This document shows positions 25,359 through 37,027 of a DNA stretch of 64,000 nt, piece by piece (position 1 is the stretch's first letter; the number at the start of each line of letters is the position of its first letter). Below the pieces are notes generated by a model, which saw only the letters and a list, made by a program, of their open reading frames with translations, did no database searches and had not been told where the DNA came from. The stretch spans positions 1,984,001-2,048,000 of the forward strand of contig OY751491.1 in NCBI GenBank assembly GCA_963565915.1, written 5' to 3'. The DNA is from Entoloma clypeatum. Its lineage: Eukaryota; Basidiomycota; Agaricomycetes; Agaricales; Entolomataceae. The position numbers were made by a program, and so were the translations under genes.

Positions 25359-26877
25359 TCATCCATGAATATCGCCCGTTATATCGTGCTTTTGCTGGAG
25401 CGCAAGCCTGATCGCGGCGACTGCTTCGGAGAAACGCTCCTCCACTTTACAAAGATATTCATCGGAATTTTGGTCCTGCATTGTTCCTGCAGGAACGTCA
25501 AACTGGATGAAAACAAGAAAGAATCTGAAACTGAAACGAAGGAAGCAAGAGGGCTGCAGACCAACCGTAAATGAGGGAGCGTATAGCGGGAACCCATCAT
25601 GATCCGGAATAGGCATGTCAGGTGGAATCGGCGCTTTCAGCTGCCATCGGTAAGAGATTTGTGGCGGGGGGCGGGCACGCGGAAACGGCGAGGAACATAC
25701 CGCAATGGCTGTAAAGCTCGCCCAAGCACGGGCCGCATTGGCTGAATGATATCCGCCTCCGCCTAATAATAGCTTTCTGCCAGGCCACGTATCCAATACC
25801 TGTCTGACGCACTCTCCGAGCGCTTCTAGAGAGTAATTGAAGGTGGCACAGGGGTCGCCGGCGAGAGCGTCCGTACCGCACTGGATAACGGTATACTCTG
25901 GCTGAAAGGCATCTTTGACAGCTTCAACAAGTGGCCAGATTCGTGACAGCGTGGCTGGGGATGCGCCAGGTTTGAGAGGTAGTGAGAGAGTGAAAGGGTC
26001 GATAGGTGGCGAATCCGGGAGCTGAGCCAGAGGAGAAGAAGGAAAGAATCCCGGTGATGCGTGATGAATACTAAGGGTCTGCTACTGCATCAGTGTGCAA
26101 AATCACGAACATGAATGAACATGACAAACAAGAATCTGCGGGGCTGCCGATGAGCGAGAGGAAAAAGCCTCGGCAACCGCGTCACAAAAGTGAAGATCGA
26201 GGTCGAGATATAATATACGTGGTTTTCTGAATGAAGCAGTGCTTGGTATGGGTGGAGAACGTTTCAGGGCCAAGATAGCGAGAACACAGTCTGCGACATA
26301 GCAGAATCCAGCCGCATGGGATTTGCGAGCATGGTGTCTTTTGAATTCAAGTCAAGAGAAATATTAGCCTTGAAGAAGATAAAAACTGACCTGCCACCAT
26401 CCCAACAGATCGCGATGTCCGCGATCCGTTTCACAAGGACGTTGGCAGCCGTTAATGACGCACCAGCAACAAGCGGAACATAATCGTGAAGACCTAGGAA
26501 TGGGGGACAGTCCTGCGTGAAATTAGAACACGTCTGTAAGAGAGATATCACTTACGTCTTCGATTCCATACTCGGAGTTCGAAGTATGGGCATTGCGTGG
26601 ATCGAGGACGAAACCGAGATAGTCTCGTGTATGGTAGATTGCAAGGTCCTTCTCAGTAGCCCGAATAGGATGAAGAACACGAATTCCTCTGGCCGGGGAA
26701 AGAAGACCTGTGGAGGCAATGAGGGAATGTACGGTGATGGAACGCCTCTTATTCGACGGGAGCAGAGAGGAAATCTGGGAGACAAAGTTCGAACATTTAT
26801 CGTTACCAGTGACTCGTAAGTAGAGTGACCTTTGTCAGTTCTTGCGATGCAATGTAGATCACTCGAGGGTCATCCAT
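25359..26877 (-). CDS. HOS1: Class I-like histone deacetylase (Hos1/HDAC8 type)
   Basis: Seven exons, complement of 26830-26877, 26556-26774, 26391-26512, 26130-26337, 25701-26078, 25566-25640 and 25359-25502, giving 397 aa. Catalytic features: [21 protein letters not shown] with the His pair, LDLDLHF with the zinc-binding Asp and first His, [10 protein letters not shown] with the second zinc-binding Asp, and [14 protein letters not shown] with the transition-state Tyr. The usual HHGDGV after the first zinc ligands is HFCDAV here. The small third intron (26513-26555, 43 nt) is the shortest in the gene. Overall length fits Hos1-type enzymes, which are a small fungal deacetylase branch; the substrate is not evident. 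Confidence 0.85.
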
Positions 26878-27187
26878 CCGGACCTCGCGCTGCAGACTCG
26901 GATACGTTGCGTCTCGGAAGAGGTTCTAAGTCATGTGACGCGCTAACGATGAGTTGAGGCGTCAACTATCCCGGGAAGTATGATGGAGCTTTGGATGATT
27001 TCGAATGCCCTCAAAAATATTTGAAGAGGCCGCCATAATAGTACAGGATAAGAAATGACATGTGACTAGATCAAAGAGGAATAGATCTTCAAGAGACTGA
27101 ATAGATTATAAATGACTCGGAAGTGGCTCAGGATACCGTGGCACAGCTGATCCCTTTCCATAAACGATACGGCGGGTTTGTGAGCTT
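26878..27187. other. Intergenic: promoter of the deacetylase and 3' UTR of GH51 gene
   Basis: 310 bp upstream of the deacetylase start, downstream of the GH51 stop. Nothing further recognised. Confidence 0.45.
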
Positions 27188-30100
27188 TCATACAGCGGGA
27201 ATTGTGATGGCGCTGACGCTAAACCCAGGTGCAGTGTAATTGAAAGTCGTTCCGGTTGTGACTGTGCCTGTAGTCGGCACGACGGCTTTGGGGTTACTCG
27301 GCGTGTTGCTTGCGGTCTGTGCGCCTTGCAAGATTTGCAGGCTCCCGCTGGAAGCCACAGTGGTGTAAGGCAAGACGAACGTCATGGGTGCCGCCGTTCC
27401 AACGGTATTAGAAATCTGACGCTCTGCCCATTACAAAGGCTCTTCAAGGAACATCAAATTCAGCTCTTACCTTGATGATAACTTCATTTGTCGAAGTCTT
27501 GCGCACGACGCTCCAAAACAATGTTCCTGAGCGTGCGGGTAAGGTGCTAGGGAGGTACTGGTCGCCACGGTTCTTGCTGAACAGCTGTGCAAAACATTTG
27601 CGGCAAATTCAAAGGGCATCACCAAAAAACCTTACTTGTTGGACGTAGAAACTGGTGGACGGGTATACAGCTCCAGAGCTTCAAAAGCAAAATCAACAAA
27701 ACCATCCAAAGAAGAGTCGATGTTTTGACGCACTCAAAGCTGACTAGATTTGGTGTCTATGCAGGAAGATAGGACGTGTGAGCACAAGATACAAACAAGT
27801 GCTGAATGACTCACCCACTGGGATCCGCTGACATGCTGCAGATACCGAGACGTTCGTCAACCTCTCCAATCGGCGCAGCTGCTTTGCTTACATTGAGCAG
27901 TGGGGCATACGCCGCAGCGAAGCTGAACGGTCGAACGAAATTCATTGATGGCAGATCATAAAGGCAACAATACAACCACGTACACGATATCACCATTCCT
28001 TTCTAACCCGGTCATGAATGCTGCTTCCCCAGCAGAGCCTACGATAGAGCAACTAGGATCACCATCAAAAACTTCATAAGTTCCGCCACCTACTCTGCAT
28101 GGTCGGGTACACAAGTCTTCCTGTACCGGGCGTTCCGAAGAGGTCACTCGAATTTGTCGATATTGCTGCGTATTCACCCTAAAATGTGAAAGGTATGACG
28201 TTTTATTCGACATGGGAGGTTCCAATCCTGATATCATACCTCGAAATACTTTGTTCCGTCACGCTGGAGATGATATATTATATCAGAAAGACCACTGCTT
28301 CATCGTGTTGATGCTCACTGCAAAATCATCATAGTAGAACGAATTTTGCGCGAACCAATCTACCCAATGAGGTCATTGAATAAGGAAGAAACAACTGTGA
28401 TGGAATGGCCTTACTCGGAGTCTGATAAACATGAACATCGTATTCCGTAGGTTTGGGGGTGAGTGTGGGACTGGATACATCCGTTGTAGCAATGAAGTCT
28501 ACAGAGACCTTGTCAATGAATGGAACACAGATGATTCCGTGCTTGCCTCACGAATGTTAGGGAACTGGACTTTGAGAGTGTTGACAACTGTGGTCCATCG
28601 GTAGGTGTAACTAGGACAAGTACAAGTGTCGACAACATAGACATCAACCGATGGATATTTGGATACCTTGATGAAGCAAAGAAATCCTCGTTTCCGACTT
28701 CCACATATTCCAACTTGAAGGGTGCAGGGTGACCAAGGGATGCTCGCAATGCAGCTAGAGCGAAGCATCAATTTCTCTCGACGGAAGGGTGATTAGTACA
28801 AAGCTCATACCTGCTGAGCTTGTGGCCGGATCACCAATGACGAAGTTGATCTGGGCAAAATATCAAGTATGAGATTTTTCTTCCCCGACATCCTGTGGAA
28901 AAGAAGGACCTGATCGACAGCCTGCTGAATATATGGACCAAGGGCGCTCTGCTGAACGCTAGTGCCACCCAGAGAATAACCTGAAGACGCGAGGCAGTGA
29001 TCAATACAAGTATATCCAGGATGTGATGTCTCCTCACCTGCCCATACAGCCATGAGAGGTTCCATCCCCGCGTCCTCACACCACAGCAGATGTTCATAGA
29101 GTCCAAACCCGCTGTGAGCTGCGTCAGTCACGACCTTTGCGTTGGAAGACCTGATTCAGATTTACTCTGTATTGACGTAACCCCAATCACCCTTGCGGCC
29201 TATTAGTTACGATGAGGAAAATTTCAACCTCTTTACAAAACGCACTGACCTGGACGATTAATCAATGGGCCGACCTTGATTCCAAGAAATGCAGTCAATC
29301 TTATATTACAACTATCGTGATCGCAAATCGGAGCTCACGGTTGCGTTCCATTGCCACCTCGTCGCTGTCGCTTCACCCTCCAGGTTATTTCCACCTAAAA
29401 CAGAGTCACATCAACACTGGCCTCTTCAACCCCCCGAAGTCCCCCTTACCGGGGAAGCGCCAGAACGAAGGTCCCATCGACTGCACAACCTGCCAAGAGC
29501 CTCAGAACCATCAGAATTCGGAGAAAGACTGAATATGAGCTGACATTCGCGATATCAACGCGCATCCCGTTCGGCCGATTTTTGAATGTAGGGGGGAACA
29601 GCGACAACATAGCAAAGTTGACTGACTGGCCAGACGCCGCAGCGCCGTCGAGCGTGATAGCAAACAAATTGGCAATTGAACAAGGAGTCGTCGTCGCCTG
29701 GATCGCCACGGTGACTTGCTTCCAGGACGTTTGGTTACCAGCCAGCGCGGCGGTGGTGGAGCCGAGAACCTGACCTCCTGTCGTCTGGAGGCTGAGAACC
29801 GCATTACCATTGAAGCTTGAGGCGGATGGGAACCTGTAATAAAAGGAGGCCGTATAAGTCGTCCCAGCTGTCACCTTGATGCCTGCTTTGCGTTGGTTCA
29901 CCGAAGACACCTTTCGATTGATATGTACAAACCATAGTATCCTGTATTAGCGAATCCCACTCCTCCTGTTTTCCCGCTCGGAACAGTCAAGCCAAGCGCG
30001 TTTGGCAGGGCAGGCGAGACTGGGAGTGTTTCTAGGATTACACTAATGGATGCGCCGTTCATGACTTGCCAGCCCTTCAGTCCAGCGGATGTTCCTGCAA

Positions 30101-30612
30101 TTTATGCATCTAACCACGACATATCCAACTATCCACAATCACATACCTGGCGTCACCTGTTGGAATGCACGGTTTCGGAGCACTACAGATGTTCAAAGAT
30201 GATGAGGTGGATGATACAACTAACATTCAGCATAAAGTCCTCCATCTCCGCTCTAAGAAATCGCGGTTGTTGTTTGCTGAACCACCGGGATATCAGTGAA
30301 ACTTACGTGCTGTAAAAATATAAACGAGATTGCACAGAAAGTCACAAAACAAACTCACGTTAATATCCTATGCAACATCGAAAAGGTCAGTCGCATCCAA
30401 AGCTTGTATAAAATATGCTTGCCTCATACATACAACCAACTAAGACAATATCAAATCACGGCAGGTAGTACGAAGGCAAGAAATCATCAACACTCACATA
30501 GGAGGGGAGGCATTACATGGCTCGCCGTGGCATTGACAGTGATCGTCGTCTGAGTACACGCAGTCCTAAGCAAGGCCAAAATCCCAAGGATCACAGACGA
30601 AGAACAATGCAT
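27188..30612 (-). CDS. Secreted alpha-L-arabinofuranosidase, glycoside hydrolase family 51
   Basis: 28 exons, complement of 30498-30612, 30423-30439, 30359-30367, 30307-30309, 30225-30252, 30147-30182, 29933-30094, 29545-29885, 29450-29489, 29339-29394, 29250-29274, 29166-29199, 29038-29111, 28910-28980, 28811-28850, 28667-28754, 28552-28610, 28415-28498, 28319-28359, 28240-28263, 28094-28178, 27984-28038, 27892-27922, 27815-27835, 27734-27756, 27636-27678, 27471-27584, 27188-27415; 648 aa. It has a signal peptide, LLFGCMYEDINHSGDGGLY, PSFWRFPGGNN, GLYEHLLWCEDAG, the acid/base segment VEVGNEDFF and FIATTD. It should remove arabinose side chains from arabinan or arabinoxylan outside the cell. 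Exon 4 is a 3 nt microexon; the intron at 30368-30422 has a GC donor. Confidence 0.9.
30307..30309 (-). other. 3-nt microexon (CAC, His) of the GH51 gene
   Basis: On the minus strand a T-rich tract and TTTTTACAG precede CAC, and GTAAGT follows it directly. The two flanking introns are 49 and 54 nt. Including CAC gives DIN-H-SGDGG, the expected GH51 sequence; skipping it stays in frame but loses the conserved His. Confidence 0.75.
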
Positions 30613-31264
30613 GACGCTCTCTGCCTTGTGGCCACCACTATTCCTCGCATTTTATACCAGTCATTCGGTCCGCACTGAAGCGAGTAAGGTTTGTTAGGTA
30701 AGTGGTCCGACTCGGAGTTCTGATCCCAAATAATGGTCAGTTGAACACTCCTCATTCATGTGCAGCATACTTGCGAAGTTCGCAGAATTGAGAAGAGACG
30801 GTGGGGTAGTGCGGGGGTCGTGAATTGTCGCCGAACATCGCTTTTACACCAGTATATGGAGCGGCTGTACATCGTGATGTATTTTCGGAGAATGCTTTCT
30901 TGCACACTCGCATGGCAGAAAATCATCAGGTGAGCGTGGTCGCCAATCAATGGAATTGTAGTACGTCTGGAGAGTTATACCGAGTAACAGCGGCCCGGAC
31001 GGCCGTGGTCTGTCAATTATGAGGCCGCAGGCTGACAGAGGAATCCACGCTCATCATCGCACGCAGCGCAGAAGACGTGGTGGTCGTCCTCTCCGAAAAT
31101 CGGACGAGACATGTGCGACAAGGACCAACCAATCCACAAAGAAAGAGATAGGGCATTTCCGATGCAGTCGACCACATTGTCAACCCTGGTATATAGTACA
31201 CTGCGAAAACCCTACTCAATGGAGAACCGCTCCTGATTCCAAAACCCAAAAAAAAGTTATCAGG
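30613..31264. other. Intergenic: promoter of the GH51 gene, 3' UTR of MFS gene
   Basis: 652 bp between two minus-strand genes. Should contain the regulated promoter of the arabinofuranosidase. No gene, repeat or RNA recognised, and no regulator site was assigned. Confidence 0.45.
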
Positions 31265-33821
31265 TTAAATGACCGAATTCAAAGTAGTATCACGGACCCT
31301 CAAATATCTTCCCCTTAGCTGCAAAATGGGAACCACAAGCACGAAGAGGCCTGTCACAATCCTGGAAGCGGGATCATTAGCACTCGCATCCACAGTTTTA
31401 CACAATAATATCAACTCACGCCGCCTCAACGCCATATGTCTGAATAGCTCCATGCTTGATCGCCCACGGGACCTGGAAATAAGCGACACTAAAACCTGCA
31501 GAAAGGCACGTAAATCGATAGCCGGCATACACATTAAATGATGCGACACACCTCCGAGAGTCCGCGCAAGGTTGATCAGAGCACTGATTTCTCCCTGTGT
31601 CAAAAGTCAGTTAAAGAGAAAAGAAGAATTGCCAACAGGAAAGGACAACCTGTTGCTTAGGGAAACAATCATTACAGTAGGCATAGACGGCCACAGTGTT
31701 GACCATGATAGCCAGCTCCGCGATTCCCCATCCCATAATCAGTGCGCCAACGCTCAAGTGCTTCTGCAGCGCTGCGCCTATTGTAACAAATCCGCATATA
31801 TACAACGGAACAGCGACATAACATGCCCTACGTCCAGTTTCAGTTTGGCTCAGGCTTCCTATCATTGAAAGTTCCCTTACCACAGTCGATTCTCTGCCTC
31901 GAAAACCCCACCGCCCCGTCTGATACTCACGTTCTGGATGTAATCGTTCAAGTAGCGGCCCACGATTTCTCCCAGGACAACAGAAACCTGAAGAATTCGT
32001 GCAATAATTCATGAAGGTTGGAAGATACACGGAAAGAAAGCAAGCATACGATGGGTGTGCCATAACTGCCTGCAATAGCGTACGGGCTGAATCCATACCC
32101 AAACGGAGGACGTTCGCCGAGAAAAACAGCATTCGTGACCTGAGATTGCGACATGTCTTGAGAGTCAAGCACGGGAAACATGTCATTGGATTCGGGACCC
32201 ACATTTATGCCTATCCCGAAGCCGAAAAGCATTGCCTGACGTTCACCACATTCAACGCCATCTTCAAGTTACATTTGCAAAAGTTGATAGAGTTTACCTC
32301 GAACCACAAGATCATCAATAGATGTGGCCTCCACACGACGTTCAAAGGCGCCCAAATAGACTCGACCCACGATGAACGATACTTTGCCATTTTCGCTCCC
32401 GTGATACCAACAAGCGTTTCGATGCGATATCGAAGTCCCGTCGTAGAAGGTTCCGGGATCGGTTTCACGGTACGATCAAATAAACTTTCAGAGGCGGCCC
32501 GTGACTTTATCGTAAAGGAAGAGAAAGGGTAGCTCACGTTTCTTCCGCAAAGAAAGCAATCAGCAGAACAACGAAAAGTCCATATAAAGATCCGATCCCG
32601 TACGCCCATCTCCACGTTGTACGAGCCACGAGAAAACCGAACGCAAATGGAGAGATGAAAGGGGATATGATAAATCCCATGGTCCAGAGGTTGAGCTGGA
32701 GAGATCAACGTGAATTTCTCTTGTCTTCGGGAGGATAGAGATTGATGTACTTTGCGGGCTTGTAGGTGGAAGGGATACATGTCTGTGACGATGTAGAGTC
32801 CCTGAAAGGACTCTCAGTTTGCCAAAATACAAGAAGCCTAAAGCCACTGACAGTAACTTGTGGGGCGGTTCTGATTGGTTCATTAGAATACGAAGGCGGT
32901 CATGACAATTCTTCGACTCGCCCAAAAAAAGCCGTCAAGCATCTCATCGCTTCATCCAACCAAATTTAACAACCACAAACATTTTCAAGAAAGCAAAAAC
33001 AAAAACTTGCCCGTGAATGTATTCAGGTTGGGGGCAAACGTTGCACCAACTAAGAAGCCAAGAGCCAGGAGCTACATTACCAATTCATGCTCGTTACCGT
33101 GTACAATGGTAGCGGGCTCACCTGCGACCAGAATAATACAGGAAGTCGTCCGAATCGTCTCATCAATACCACAGCAAAGATACCACCCCACCCTTTGTGA
33201 CACGACGCAGCGAGTCAGACCAGAAAGCCCCCATCAACTGAATGTGGACTTGCCCAATAAGAAAATGCTCCAACTGACGGTGAAATATAAGATGGATTCA
33301 GATACAGTATTTACATGAGAGATGACATACTTGGACGTCAGGTTATTGATGACCCCCGTCGTCGTGTCGTACTGTTCCGCCAACTTGAAGATGCCCGCAA
33401 TGCCTGTCGGTCATGTGTTCATCGCCGCCCCCGTAAATCACGATGCTCATTGGATTTACCAATGCCCGAATCAAAGTCCGGAACGATAGCAGCCAGTGTT
33501 GCAATGATCAACTGAACCGTCTTGCGCCTGTCGCTCCAATTCTGGGGGTCCCTCAGAGAATCCGTCGGTTGGGGCCACAGGACCTTCATTCCATCCGGTG
33601 ACAGCTTCAATCTCGCAGCAACATCCGGGCCTAGCTCGATCTTCGCTTCTCTACAAGGACATCACACGTCGAACCAAAAGGACCAGCTGAAGGGGGGGAA
33701 AGACGCACTCTGGATCGATGATGAGACGACCTGCTTGCGTCTCGTGGTAGGAATAGATGTCAAAGCCAGAACCATTGATGCTGGAGTCGTGGTTGGCTTT
33801 CTCGCTGTGGTTCGGAGTCAT
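31265..33821 (-). CDS. Major facilitator superfamily transporter (12-TM, fungal)
   Basis: 18 exons, complement of 33709-33821, 33460-33650, 33331-33403, 33254-33273, 33122-33192, 33011-33071, 32922-32949, 32852-32870, 32751-32801, 32538-32695, 32298-32484, 32203-32235, 32050-32139, 31881-31987, 31650-31827, 31552-31594, 31420-31495, 31265-31361; 531 aa. A polar N-terminus is followed by hydrophobic segments (SIFLLGWGGIFAVVL, LYGLFVVLLIAFFAEE and others) with RRFGRLPV in the loop 2-3 position and a long central loop before WRPHLLMILWFE. The family is fungal MFS of unknown substrate. Three introns have GC donors (32871-32921, 32950-33010, 33193-33253); each is required for frame. Exons of 19, 20 and 28 nt occur. 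It lies next to a secreted arabinofuranosidase, so sugar uptake is possible but unproven. Confidence 0.85.
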
Positions 33822-34422
33822 GGGAACACGAGGGACCGAGGTTGCGTTCCGTGGAAATATATATGGTCCAAGAGTGGGAAACAGCCTGAATGATGACCTT
33901 GAAAGGGAATGAATGGTACATAGTGATCATCGTTAATGCCGGCCTGCGCCCCCTCCCCAAAAGTACCAAGGCCAAAGCTTAAGCAGAGGGAATGGTTGGT
34001 TCAAAAGTCAAAGAGACGTGTGACCAAAGCAGCGCACGATCATAAGATTTACCACAGTGGGAGTTCTGACGCTCCGTTCCGCTAAAGGTTCGTAGATTCC
34101 GAGGCTTCTCGGGTCCTACAGCAATCTTCTTCTTCTCAAGCGCATGTGCATGCTCGGGAGAACCTTTCTGCAAAAATTCGAATCATCGTCATGAGCAAAG
34201 GTGGAAGAGCCTGAGGGATCACATGATCTTTGGGTTCTGATTCCCTCTGATAATATTATGTTGTGTTCCTCCGAATGTAAAATTGTGATGTGCTCTTCCT
34301 ATAAGTACAGATGTAGGCTGACTTAAAGAATGTGGATCGCTATAGCTGTGAGCATGTTTCGGAAAATGTGGAGGAAAATGCGTATGTGGCTGTGTTTGGT
34401 CCCTAGCCTTGACAAAACAACC
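33822..34422. promoter_or_regulatory. Divergent promoter region, MFS gene and mitoribosomal uS8m gene
   Basis: 601 bp between divergent start codons. The frames present here show no family motif. An upstream ATG at 34330 is in frame with the uS8m gene and could give a longer N-terminus. Confidence 0.45.
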
Positions 34423-34887
34423 ATGCCCCTCCCTCACGACCTCTGCGCCCGCCTACAAAACGCCTTCCGCGCGCGCCACCATAAAGTCGTCGTCGACCAC
34501 ACCACCCAAAACCTCGGCATCCTCTCCATCCTCCTCCGCGCCGGCTTCATCTCCAACCTCACACGCGGTACCCTCACCGCGCCGTCCCCTGCCGAATTCG
34601 CCGCCGCCGCCGAGGCCCAGCGCAGGATATGGGCCGACCTCAAGTACCGCGACGACCAGCCCGTTCTGCGCAACATGGAGCTCGTCAGCAAGCCCAGCAA
34701 GCGCGTGCACATGGACCTGTCCGAGATACGTCTCATCTGCTCCGGGCGCAGGGCACAGCAGGTCAAGCCGCTGGGCATGGGTGAGATTGCGGTGGTGAGG
34801 ACGAAAGACAAGGAGAATGAGTGGTTGGAGGCGAGGGAGGCGTTGCAGTTGAAGTTGTCCGGGGAGGTTGTGTGCCGCGCGAGGTAG
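34423..34887 (+). CDS. MRPS8: Mitochondrial small-subunit ribosomal protein uS8m
   Basis: Single exon, 154 aa. N-terminal PHDLCARLQNAFRARHHKV and the C-terminal block GMGEIAVVRTKDKENEWLEAREAL with a final basic strand match bacterial-type S8, which binds the central domain of the small rRNA. Codon choice is strongly C-rich at third positions, unlike the neighbouring repeats. The start at 34423 matches the family N-terminus; the in-frame ATG at 34330 would add 31 residues that could be a presequence. Confidence 0.82.
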   Translation: MPLPHDLCARLQNAFRARHHKVVVDHTTQNLGILSILLRAGFISNLTRGTLTAPSPAEFAAAAEAQRRIWADLKYRDDQPVLRNMELVSKPSKRVHMDLSEIRLICSGRRAQQVKPLGMGEIAVVRTKDKENEWLEAREALQLKLSGEVVCRAR

Positions 34888-35021
34888 TTGGAATTGGGCA
34901 GTCGGATGTAAGTTGCTCAGATTTGGCAGGGAAAAATGTCCAGTCTGACCTCTATCGCAGATTTTCATGTCAATTTTTGCTTTATTTGATTGCAATGGAA
35001 ATTAATATCACGGTTTATACG

Positions 35022-35398
35022 TCTCGTCGCTGCGTCAACTTCCTAGAATGGCCCCTTCCGGAGCTCATACGGGAACCAATCGGAGACCACGCGCCGAACC
35101 CTCTACTGGAGCGCATTCGGTTTACATCTCCGGAACGAAGTCGGAAGACCTACTGAATGGGAAGGGGAACAAAGATATCATGTCTTTGTTGGGTAAGTCA
35201 GGCCCATGCATTCTTATCTTGTGAGAAAGAGGAGAGAAAGTTGAATGAAGAGGAGCTCTGGGCACAGGCCTAGGGGTCATCTCCTCAGGACGAATACACA
35301 ATTACCCTCAGTTGGATGTTTCTCGAGAATGTCACGCAATCCTGACATACAAAAGCGAAATGGGGGGTAGGATTCGATTGATGGAGCAGATTTTATGC
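35022..35398 (+). pseudogene. Cytochrome P450 gene fragment (relic)
   Basis: The stretch aligns by eye with exons 8-10 of the intact P450 gene at 55830-58197. Translated pieces such as REPIGDHAPNPLLERIRF parallel RELIGDHVPDPTLKRVRF. The DNA after the intron donor (KLNEEEL) and the TLSWMFLE segment are also present. Frameshifts and stops destroy the frame, and no N- or C-terminal exons remain. It is in the opposite orientation to the intact gene, 20 kb away, and lies just left of Helitron D. Confidence 0.8.
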
Positions 35399-35649
35399 GT
35401 CATGTAACTCTGAATATACCTATGTAGTAAGTTCAGGACCGCACTTGAAGGCGCTTACCTGAGACATTTTGGTGGCTGTGATTGGACTTTGCCGGCACAC
35501 GAGCTAATATTAAATGGACGAGCATTTAGACCCGTGCTTCGCTACGAAAGTATTATTTTGAATATGTTATTATTAGCACAGGCCTAAATGGAGGGTATGT
35601 ACTATTGGGGCACAGGTCTAAATGGGGGGTATGTTTAATGTATATACTT

Positions 35650-36620
35650 CTAATCTAAAAGTATCTCTGGATATACAATGTTTTTTGTTGTTAAGTTTTC
35701 GCCATCTGGATCCCAGATTACCTTGATATTATTTACAGAAGTCACTCTTGACACTGCGACATAAAACTGGCCATGAGTGAAGACAGGTGTTCACAAATCT
35801 AAGCCAACATGTGTGAGTGACTGTCCTTGAGACTGGATAATGGTCAGTGAAAGTTGAAGGAGAGTTTAACAACACATACCTTATTGATGGTCATGGCAAA
35901 ACAAAGACGAAGTGGAAACTGCTGCCGCTCAAATTCGAATGGAACTTGTGTCTCAGTTGGTGTGAGTTTGAGGCGTGGAATGAACATGGTGCTTCCGGCA
36001 TGATCCCCAGTGATGAATCTGAATAACACGCTGTCCCAGTCTGCTGACAATTCCTCTGCTCCCATTGCAAACCCCCTCAGCAGCATTGATGTTGCGAAGT
36101 ACCATGACAGGACAGCCGACCTTGAGTTTGAGCTTGGCCAATGGAAGTCCAGAGCAGTTGATCAAGTTGAGGTACTCGGGAGGATACATGAGCTCGCCTT
36201 GGGCAGCATCGGGATTGTTGTTGAGAATGGAATCGGCACTGTGAAACATGAACTCTTCTCCAGGAAAATCATTGAGAACCTTCTGATTGATTTCGTCCAC
36301 ATCATCATTGCGGCTGGAAAGAATGGCACGCTCTGAAAAATATGCATCTTCAGGTTGAGGAAGCTGGTTGATGCCAGGATAGACATGGTTGATGAGAGCA
36401 GGAAGAGTGTTTTCAGCCAGTTGAAAGTTGGGAAGAAGCTCAATGTTTCCATCTGGATGAGTGTGCCGACTATGACCAATATCCAACTGCCACTGTGCAA
36501 AGACGCGTTCTTCATCGAGTCCAATATTGAGGCGCATGTTCTGTCTGAGGTGCAAAACCCTGACAGTGGTCCACAAACGGCAGCGCTGCATGCAGGCATC
36601 CACAATGTCTGGCTGTGATC
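35650..36620 (-). pseudogene. Helitron helicase, C-terminal half
   Basis: Minus-strand frame with LRQNMRLN, ILSSRNDDVDEINQKVL, LPLAKLKLKVGCPVMVLRN and GVCNGSRG, the post-Walker motifs of Pif1/Helitron helicases. It continues through FPLRLCFAMTINK and SQGQSLTHVGLDL to [14 protein letters not shown], ending at 35650. There is an in-frame TGA at 35791-35793 and a break around 35860-35950. It is continuous in sense with the fragment at 43192-43728 once the inserted element is disregarded. Confidence 0.8.
36616..36620. repeat. Target site duplication (left), TGATC
   Basis: The 5 bp directly left of the left LTR equal the 5 bp directly right of the right LTR (43192-43196). Confidence 0.9.
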
Positions 36621-36990
36621 TGTTATGCGTAACAAACCGTTCCAAGGTTCGGGCAGAGTATGCAGGAAGATGGAAAGGCGAAGAGCAATGTGATTGCTAA
36701 ATCTAAGGAATGTAGCTATGGTACATGAGGTTTATATAGTACTGACTATGAGCGGCAGCGAATGAGTCAGTAACTGCGGAAGGCAGTGCGCATGAGTAAG
36801 GCGACTGCGGAAGGCTATGCACTAATGAGTAAGCTGACTGCGGAATGAGTCAGACAGCTGCGGAAAGCGAGTCAGCGCGGGAGCGAAGTATACTAAAGGA
36901 AATAAAGTATAATATGATATGTGTAAGCGGGGGCCGATGAGTAAAAGTGAAAAGGTAAGCATATACGTCCGTAGTCGTTAGTCCATAACA
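36621..36990 (-). repeat. 3' LTR of chromovirus copy 1
   Basis: 370 bp, TG...CA ends (TGTTATGCGTAACA to GTCCATAACA as written on +). In the sense direction it has TATATAAA (36731-36738 complement) and, about 34 nt further on, AGATTTAGCAA (36694-36704 complement), the predicted RNA 5' end. Confidence 0.93.
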
Positions 36991-37006
36991 TGTTCCCCTC
37001 CTCAAG
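36991..37006 (-). promoter_or_regulatory. Polypurine tract of chromovirus copy 1
   Basis: The complement reads TTGAGGAGGGGAACA immediately before the 3' LTR, the position for plus-strand DNA priming. The same position in copy 2 is GGAGAGGGGAACA. Confidence 0.75.
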
Positions 37007-37027
37007 GTCTGTGTCCTCACAGACTAC

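Noticed and set aside
34330..34422. Upstream in-frame ATG for uS8m as the true start
   Set aside because: The family N-terminus begins at 34423; the extra 31 residues could be a presequence, but nothing decides it, so it is only noted.
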